A stretch of DNA of 64,000 nucleotides, from assembly GCA_023053575.1 (NCBI GenBank), contig JAKZAP010000014.1:12488938-12552937 (forward strand). Direction: 5' to 3'. Position numbers and translations under genes: made by a program. Shown here one piece after another: positions 58,032 through 64,000 of this stretch. How positions within the stretch are numbered: position 1 is the first letter of the stretch; each line of letters opens with the position of its first letter. Below the pieces are notes generated by a model that ran no database searches, was not told the origin of the DNA, and was given only the letters and a program-made list of their open reading frames with translations. This stretch comes from Branchinecta lynchi (lineage: Eukaryota > Arthropoda > Branchiopoda > Anostraca > Branchinectidae).

Positions 58032-60152
58032 ATGATGAATACTGCAGAGGTTATTCAGCTTTGTAAAAAGGTTATATCAAACAACAAAGCGGTTATACAA
58101 AGATTATCGCTATACACATATAATGAACTGCGCACTTATGCGAAAATTAATAAAATCAAAACAAATGGAGCTAAGAAACATGAAATAACAAATAATATAA
58201 TAAACCATCTTAATAAGTATATTTTGATAGCTGAAGATAAAATTAAAATTGAACGCAGAAACGAAAGAACTCATAATAAGAACAGACCATCCGACTACAA
58301 ACCAGAACCGAGATTACGAACCATTCTGGAAGATGAGATAAAAGAAAATAATATCACCATTACAAAACTAAAACAAGAATACAATGATAACAAAGAAAAA
58401 GAGACAAGCGAATTAAAGAAATTTCTGAAAAACAAGAACCTATCAACTCGCGGAAACCGAGAAGAAGTACTAAAAAGAGTTGAAGAATACTATAATAATA
58501 TTATTACCAAACATAAAGATTCCGTACAGAAAAATAGAGATATCATAAGAGATCAAACAGAAAGACGTGATAACAGTAGACAGAAAGTAGTCGATTTATC
58601 CACTCTCTTTATAAATAAGAAAAAAATCAAAGAAGAAAAATTGATTCCTGATCATTTATTTAGAAAGGAAGAAGAACAGCAGCCTACTATTTCTAGGGAA
58701 ACGGAAAACCTTTATACCATCAACGTTTCTATTGAAAGCAATGGAAGAGAAAAAGATACTCTTATTGCTTTTGTTTTCGCAGATTTGAGACGAAGAATGA
58801 ACGAAATATATCAATATAGAGTTCAGTTTGTAACCAGGGTTATATTCTATAGACAGGAAAATGATGAAGAAGTAGTAGTATATTACAACAGTACTTCTTG
58901 GATTTTAAATAAAAATAGCATTCTTACTCATAGTCATTTGGATGATAATAACAAGAGACTGAGTTCTTTAAGTAATACCCCTCGATCTGGGCTACAATTT
59001 AGTCGGTATGAAGGAATTGATTATAGGATGACACGAATAGAATCTTACATGGGAGGAACGTTTAAAATACTGCCGGATTTCGTAAAAAATAAAAAAGCGT
59101 GCATAAATATAAAAAATTTAGATCAAAAATGCTTTCTTTGGTCCATCTTAGCACATTTATACCCAACCAAGGACAACGCTGAGAGAATTTCGAAATATAA
59201 ACAATATGAGAACGAATTTGATTTCGAAGGGGTTACCAACTTCCCAATGGATACTAAAGATATACACAAATTTGAAAATAGATACAACATTAAGATTTGT
59301 TTATTTCAAATTGAAAAAGAGAAACTTATCAGAAGTCATATACTAAAAAGTACAATCAATGGCAAAACAGCTAAACATGTTATTAATTTATTATATTTCG
59401 ATAATCATTATGTACTGGTAAAGGATCTGAGCAGATTAGTTGGTAGTCAAATCTCTAAAAATAAAACAAAGACATACCTCTGCACTTTTTGCGGAAGGCA
59501 TTTTACAAAAGAAGAACACTTTGAAAAACATGAAAGTAAAAATAATTGCGAAGATCCTGATATAATAATGCCTCCTGAAGGTTCAAGTATACAATATAAA
59601 AATATTGCAAAACAAATGAAAGTACCTTATTGCATAATAGCCGACTTTGAGTCTTATAATGAAGAGTACAATCAAGTACACGGGAAGAAAACAATAAAAG
59701 TGGCCAAACAGAAACCATTTGCTTACGGATTTCAGGTATGCTGTTCCTTTGATACAAACCAGAACAAATACTACGATTATTTCGGTGAAGACGCTGCAGA
59801 ACATTTTGTTAAAACCGTTACAAAAGTATCCACAGAAATTGCAAACAAATATGAAAGCAGACAAAGAAACCATACTTATACCAATGCAGAAATTACCGAA
59901 AAATGGAAAAATCTAATGAATAAGACTTGTCACATCTGTACAACTGAAATTACTGAAAACCCTCACTTTGATCACGACCACATGACAGGAGAAGATAGGG
60001 GATTTGCTCATGCTGAATGTAATATGAAATACAGGATTCCTAGGCATATCCCGGTAGTAATGCATAATTTATCAAAATATGACTCTCATTTATTTGTTAG
60101 AGAATTGATACCTGATAACGGAATTTTTGAAAGTGCAGAAAGTTTCATCTAA
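58032..60152 (+). pseudogene. polB: Polinton polB, N-terminal part up to an in-frame TAA
   Basis: Protein-primed family B DNA polymerase (DNA_pol_B_2), N-terminal 706 codons. Two SAP-like DNA-binding motifs lie at 32-60 and 126-154, with a Lys/Glu-rich coiled region around them. A block at 357-470 with C367 ('LDQKCFLWSILAHLYP') and H459 ('FDNHYVLV') recalls an OTU-type cysteine protease fold; this is tentative. A C2HC zinc finger uses C484, C487, H500 and C506. Exo I is D538/E540 ('IIADFE'). An endonuclease VII-like HNH module (C633, C636, H645-H650 'HFDHDH', C663) sits between Exo I and Exo II (N679..D684). The start follows CCCCTATTAA, so it begins TAAATG. The frame ends at TAA 60150-60152 and the same frame is open directly afterward, so this is a nonsense break. 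Confidence 0.92.
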
Positions 60153-60203
60153 TTTTCGAAATCAATAAGTATTACAAAAGCGGATACGGAAATAAAATAT
60201 GAG

Positions 60204-62096
60204 ATGCGGTTTATAGATTCAATTAGATTTATGGCTTCATCTTTAGACAAACTATCAGCAAATTTAGCAACATGTGATTGCAAAGTACCTTGTAATCATC
60301 TAAGACAGAATTTCAAGTACACATCTAACAGCTTCAAAAATGAAGATGAATTCAAAGAAATAGTTAAAAAAGGGGTGTATCCCTATGAATTCGTAGATAG
60401 TTTCGATAAAATGAAATGTACAAAGTTACCACCAATAGAAAGCTTTTATTCTAGGTTGACAGGGAAAGGTATTGACAAAAGTGATTATAAAAGAGCGGTA
60501 TCTATATGGAAACAATTTAACTGTGAAACATTACTTGATTATACCAAGTTGTACCTAAAAAGTGATGTGTTAATTCTATCAGATGTTGAGGAGAATTTCA
60601 GGAACGTTTGTATACGGAATTATGATTTGGATCCACTTCATTACTTCTCAGCTCCTGGGTTGACATGGGATTCTTTCTTAAAGCATTCAAAAGTAGAACT
60701 ACCACTATTCTCGAAGGAAGACATGTATACATTCATTGAAAAGGGAATAAGAGGTGGTGTATCCCAATGTATAAAAAGATACGCAAAAGCAAATAATAAA
60801 TATACAAGTGATTATAATAAGCATAAACCACCTAATTATTTAATGTATTTAGACGCTAATAATTTATATGGTTGGGCTATGTCACAACAATTACCAGCGA
60901 ATAATTTCCAATTCATTCCAATACCGGATGATTTGAAAGAAAGGAATGAATACGAATCATTCGAGTATTACAACCATCTAAAAACTCATATCAATTCGAC
61001 AATGAAATTACAGAATGTAGGTGCTATATATGAAGTAGATTTAGAATATCCAAAAGAACTACATGAATTACACAAGGATTTACCATTAGCACCGGAACAC
61101 TTTAACGGTAAGCTATGTACCACAGTATTAGATAAAACCAACTATGTAGTTCACCACAGGAATCTAGAATTTTATTTACAAAAAGGTTTGATATTGAAAA
61201 GAGTACACAGAATACTAGGATTCACTGAAAGTGCTTACTTAAAAGGATACATAGACCACAACACAGCACTTAGAACTAAAGGTACAAATGACTTTGAAAA
61301 GGATTTCTTTAAACTGATGAATAATGCTTGCTTTGGAAAAACTATGGAAAACGTAAGGAAACGAGCGGATATGGAAATAATAACGGATGATGCAACAAGA
61401 GAAAAAATAATAAAGAAGCTCAACTTTAAATCTGAAATAATTTTTAGTGAAAACTTTTCAGTGGCAAGAATGTCGAAGGAAAAGATAAAACTAGACAAAC
61501 CAATGTATATCGGCTTTGCTGTATTGGAACTATCCAAGTTATTGATGTATGAATTCCATTATGATTATATGAAGCCTAAATATGGAGATAAAATTGATTT
61601 GTGTTATATGGACACTGATTCTTTCATATATGATATTAGAACTGAAGATTTTTATCAAGATATCAAACAGGATTTGAATGATAGGTTCGATACATCTGAT
61701 TATGCGAAAGATAATCCATATGGGTTTCCTAGTGTAAATAAGAAAGTGATAGGAATGATGAAAGATGAATTAGGTGGACAGGTTATGACAGAATTTGTTG
61801 GATTACGATCAAAAGTATATGCTTATTTAAAGGACAACCAAGACCCTTCAAAAGCTAGCAAAAAACTGAAAGGAATAAAAACCAATATCGTTAAAGATAA
61901 AATTACGATTCAAAACTATAAGGATGTACTGTTTGGTAAAACGGAAAACCATTCTATAACCCAGTATAACTTAAGATCATACAAGCACAATATGTTTCTA
62001 GAAGAACAGAATAAAAAAGCGTTAGATCCTAAGGATGATAAAAGGATAGTAACAAGCGATAAAATACACACTTTACCTTTAGGTTATAAACATTAA
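60204..62096 (+). pseudogene. polB: Polinton polB, C-terminal part (polymerase palm)
   Basis: Same frame as 58032-60152; it is open from 60153 and the first Met is at 60204. This is not a frameshift, and that Met lacks the TAAATG motif. It completes the polymerase: Exo III 'YLKSD' (117-121), motif A 'YLDANNLYG' (D217), motif B 'KLMNNACFG' (370-378) and motif C 'YMDTDS' (468-473, catalytic Asp pair). All catalytic motifs look intact. Total coding length with the N-terminal part is about 1,350 codons, long for a Polinton polB because of the N-terminal additions. It copies the element's linear genome from a protein primer. If the stop is real, this half would not be made without read-through or a separate transcript. 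Confidence 0.93.
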
Positions 62097-62098
62097 AT

Positions 62099-62285
62099 TC
62101 AAGTACCTACTTCAAAACTTCAAGTACCTACTTAAAAAATTCAAGTACCTACTTAAAAAATTCAAGTACCTACTTCAAAAATTCAAGTACCTACTTAAAA
62201 AAATCAAAAATTCAAGTACCTACTTCAAAAATTCAAGTACCTACTTAAAAACTTCAAGTACCTACTTAAAATACTCAAGTAAATC
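62099..62285. repeat. Iteron-like array, eight ~21-bp repeats
   Basis: CAAGTACCTACTT is repeated eight times with short A-rich spacers, plus a partial ninth (CAAGTAAATC). Each repeat contains AAGTA-CC-TACTT, an inverted pair around two C. It fills the entire gap between polB and the ATPase, where other plus-strand genes of the element are only 16-30 bp apart. It could be a transcription terminator, promoter/enhancer or origin-like binding array. Confidence 0.9.
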
Positions 62286-62319
62286 TTATAATGAAAAATT
62301 AAAAATTCTTCCTAAATAA

Positions 62320-62997
62320 ATGAATGAAAAGGCTCCAATCAAAGTCTATGATTTTAGTGAAAAGAACACTTATCAGAATAAGCACGACCTTGCACCTCAG
62401 TGGCCATTTAGACTCTTAATTTGTGGTAGTTCTGGAACAGGGAAAACTAACCTTCTTTTGAATTTAATTTATGAATATCTTTGTTTCAACAGAATATACT
62501 TGTATGCTAAAGATCTTGAAGAAGATAAATATCAAGACCTTATAACCAATTTAACCACTTTGGAGTCACAATGCAAATCGAAAGTCTTAACAGTAAGTAA
62601 CAATCTTGATGATATTGTCGATGTTGACGACTTAGACCCTGAATACCAAAACTTGATTATCTTTGACGATTTTGTCACTGAAAAAGACCAGAAGAAAATA
62701 GAAGATTTATTCATAAGAGGAAGAAAGAAAAATGCCTCAATTATTTACTTGTCTCAAAGCTATCATAAAACGCCAAAGGTGGTAAGGCTCCAGTGCAATT
62801 ATTTTGCATTCTTTCAGTGTTCTAATCCAAAAGAAGTAAAATTAATAAGACAAAGCCATGTATCCAGTATAGACGATGAAAAATTTCTCAAACAATTCGA
62901 GACTGCAACCAAGGGCTACGGTTTTTTCTTCATAGATTTAAAAATAAAAGATAAAACCCTTAAGTACAGGAAAAACTTTGAAAAATTTACCGGATAA
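62320..62997 (+). CDS. A32/FtsK-HerA-type DNA-packaging ATPase
   Basis: 225 residues. Walker A 'GSSGTGKT' (36-43), Walker B 'LIIFDD' (112-117) and a following 'IIYLSQS' sensor strand (141-147) are all intact. Length and motif spacing fit the genome-packaging ATPases of Polintons, adintoviruses and poxvirus A32, which pump DNA into preformed capsids. The start lies in CCTAAATAAATG. The stop is 16 bp before the next start. Its presence with polB supports Polinton rather than retroelement or herpesvirus origin. Confidence 0.92.
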   Translation: MNEKAPIKVYDFSEKNTYQNKHDLAPQWPFRLLICGSSGTGKTNLLLNLIYEYLCFNRIYLYAKDLEEDKYQDLITNLTTLESQCKSKVLTVSNNLDDIVDVDDLDPEYQNLIIFDDFVTEKDQKKIEDLFIRGRKKNASIIYLSQSYHKTPKVVRLQCNYFAFFQCSNPKEVKLIRQSHVSSIDDEKFLKQFETATKGYGFFFIDLKIKDKTLKYRKNFEKFTG

Positions 62998-63013
62998 TTT
63001 ATTTCTATAATAA

Positions 63014-63637
63014 ATGAATAAATTTGGTAGTGTTGGAAAAAAGGTTAGTAACGAATCGAATGAAAGGAGAGTTACTGATGACAACGGTAATATTAACCTA
63101 CAAGGTAAGAGAATTATTATGTTAGGGGATGCGAAAGCTGACCAGGACGCTATTAGTTTCAGATCTATGACTATTATTTTGAATCAATTTAAAGAAGAAA
63201 TTACCGCACAACAAGTGGGGGCAAATCAGTATTTTAGCGAAGATATCAACAGATTAACTGCGGTACATGATTCTCCTGATAATTTATTGGTAAGGATTAA
63301 AGATAAAGGGTTATTTGTAAAAGAAATAGTTCGAGTTAATGATAAAGAGATTAACGCTGAAAACAAGTTGATAACAAATGTTCAAAACCCTAGAAACAAA
63401 AATGATGCTGTTAATTTAGCAACGTTAACTATGAATCTTTTAGATTATGACAAAAAGCTTCTTGGGCAACACACCCATAACGGTATAATTGAAGGAAAGA
63501 TTGCTGGTCAAAAAACTCGTATCGATAATATTGAAAGAGCAGTAGTAAATATTTTAAAAAGGCTTCTAGAGCTAGAGCTAAAACCTGTTGACAAACCATT
63601 CGTTACCAGAATAGAAAAAATGATGGCTGGTAAATAA
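63014..63637 (+). CDS. Polinton protein with fibre-like repeats, putative virion spike/fibre
   Basis: 207 residues. Two related segments, 'KRIIMLGDAKADQDAIS' (32-48) and 'NKLITNVQNPRNKNDAVN' (117-134), match the pattern of phage tail-fibre repeats ('ITNV.DP....DAVN'). 'HTHNG' (153-157) is also common in fibre and spike proteins. A leucine-rich heptad region (about 166-190) could form a trimeric coiled coil. No membrane segment. The start is in CTATAATAAATG, 16 bp after the ATPase stop. A structural role is inference from repeats and neighbours. Confidence 0.6.
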   Translation: MNKFGSVGKKVSNESNERRVTDDNGNINLQGKRIIMLGDAKADQDAISFRSMTIILNQFKEEITAQQVGANQYFSEDINRLTAVHDSPDNLLVRIKDKGLFVKEIVRVNDKEINAENKLITNVQNPRNKNDAVNLATLTMNLLDYDKKLLGQHTHNGIIEGKIAGQKTRIDNIERAVVNILKRLLELELKPVDKPFVTRIEKMMAGK

Positions 63638-63667
63638 ATTGTATAAGATAAATTAATTCCCTAATAA

Positions 63668-64000
63668 ATGGTTGAAACAATGGAGTATACAGTTTATTTG
63701 TCAAAGCTTCAGAAAGGAAAGCTGAAGAAATGCTTTGGTGCTAAACAAAAATGTCAGATACGTGTTAGTCATAGTAGACAAAATGAACGAGAACCAGTTA
63801 AGTTACTTTTAAGTAAACGACAAATTGATAAAATTGAAACATGTAAAATGAATAATAAGGGCTGTGATATTGATGTATCATACAAACAGATGAAAGAAGC
63901 GATTCAAAAGGGTGGATTACTTCCATTTTTAATACCGCTAGCAATTACCCTTGGTAAGGCAGCTTTAACAAGTGGTGCTGCTGCTTTGGGTACATTCGCT
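63668..64000 (+). CDS. Polinton pX-like protein, basic N-terminus and hydrophobic Gly/Ala segment (partial)
   Basis: The first 111 codons are seen; the frame continues past the window. A Lys/Arg- and Cys-rich part (1-80, with 'LSKRQIDKI') is followed by 'KGGLLPFLIPLAITLGKAAL' and an Ala/Gly run. Basic part plus 'GG.LP.L.PL' hydrophobic segment is the layout of pX/mu-like minor virion proteins of adintoviruses and Polintons, thought to act with the genome or on membranes. The start is in CCCTAATAAATG, 30 bp after the previous stop. Confidence 0.55.
   Translation, partial: MVETMEYTVYLSKLQKGKLKKCFGAKQKCQIRVSHSRQNEREPVKLLLSKRQIDKIETCKMNNKGCDIDVSYKQMKEAIQKGGLLPFLIPLAITLGKAALTSGAAALGTFA

Larger units (their letters stand above)
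55660..64000 (+). mobile_element. Polinton/Maverick (adintovirus-like) element, left part
   Basis: Polintons are 15-25 kb self-synthesising DNA transposons related to adinto- and adenoviruses. They encode protein-primed polB, retroviral-type integrase, packaging ATPase, a cysteine protease and capsid proteins between long TIRs. Here two leftward small genes, polB, ATPase, a fibre-like gene and a pX-like gene lie within 8 kb, are AT-rich and closely spaced, and share a TAAATG start motif. The exact left end cannot be set without the right TIR. It lies between about 55650 and 56100, where composition changes. The element runs off the window, so integrase, protease and capsid genes were not seen. 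A premature stop in polB and two later insertions mark it as probably degraded. Confidence 0.9.

Noticed and set aside
59503..59873. Minus-strand frames opposite polB
   Set aside because: They lie antisense to a conserved polymerase region and lack the TAAATG start motif; shadows.
60153..60203. Frameshift or intron between polB halves
   Set aside because: Both parts are in the same frame and no convincing GT-AG pair around the stop was seen, so a simple nonsense codon is the better reading.
61235..61537. 100-codon minus-strand frame in the polymerase palm region
   Set aside because: Antisense to motif B and neighbouring conserved sequence; a shadow of polB.
62099..62285. CRISPR-like array
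   Set aside because: The spacers are not unique but short A-rich linkers of the same sequence, and the context is a eukaryotic Polinton.
55660..64000. Bacterial, phage or free-virus contamination
   Set aside because: Gene content is that of eukaryotic Polintons, and retroelement-type insertions lie within it; continuous sequence links it to the host region. Long reads would settle it.

Overview
The window is nuclear DNA of an invertebrate animal, most likely an arthropod and possibly a crustacean. The evidence is four exons of an UNC-13/Munc13-type gene with canonical GT-AG junctions, whose residues read like arthropod UNC-13, separated by very large introns filled with transposable elements. 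No rRNA gene, canonical tRNA gene, CRISPR array or bacterial operon is visible. There is one 100-N scaffold gap at 20997-21096.

Host gene (+ strand): one exon of the second C2 domain (11568-11709) and three exons of the MUN/MHD region (39067-39251, 42187-42283, 43729-43950). The exons between the first and second of these (rest of C2B and start of the MUN region) were not found. Nothing recognisable of unc-13 follows 43950, so the rest of the window is probably intron.

Repeats, left to right. A 2.5-kb hAT-type element (1514-4008, perfect 8-bp target duplication) carries a degenerate LINE nested inside it. Degenerate ~140-bp tandem repeats follow (4040-4680). Further hAT-type elements lie at 7643-7948, 8340-9918, 16521-16725, 40648-40830 and perhaps 47146-47788. 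A family resembling Helentron/DINE/'pearl' elements (terminal hairpin, tetranucleotide run, ~281-bp core tandem repeats) occurs as a large minus-strand copy (13663-16375), a plus-strand copy (18011-19350), an old copy nested in a hAT element (8523-9575) and a decayed copy around the gap (20.8-22.9 kb). Palindromic TA-flanked MITEs sit at 10557, 10824 and 43152. A second palindromic element is intact at 12594-12902 and split by a LINE at 27505-29032. Two inverted ~490-bp elements lie just after the second unc-13 exon. LINE reverse transcriptase remains occur at 1.76-3.7, 27.6-28.8 and 50.1-51.7 kb, with smaller possible scraps elsewhere.

Right end (about 55.7-64 kb, running off the window): an AT-rich, gene-dense Polinton/Maverick (adintovirus-like) element. 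Two small minus-strand genes (an OB-fold-like protein and a membrane-hairpin protein) lie near its left end. A protein-primed family B DNA polymerase, an A32/FtsK-type packaging ATPase, a fibre-like protein and a basic-to-hydrophobic pX-like protein follow on the plus strand. All six element genes begin at a TAAATG motif, five of them AATAAATG. The polymerase is interrupted by one in-frame TAA, and eight ~21-bp iteron-like repeats separate it from the ATPase. Capsid, protease and integrase genes would be expected beyond the right edge. A SINE-like insertion and a LINE-tail-like insertion inside it suggest a resident, ageing copy rather than a freshly integrated virus.
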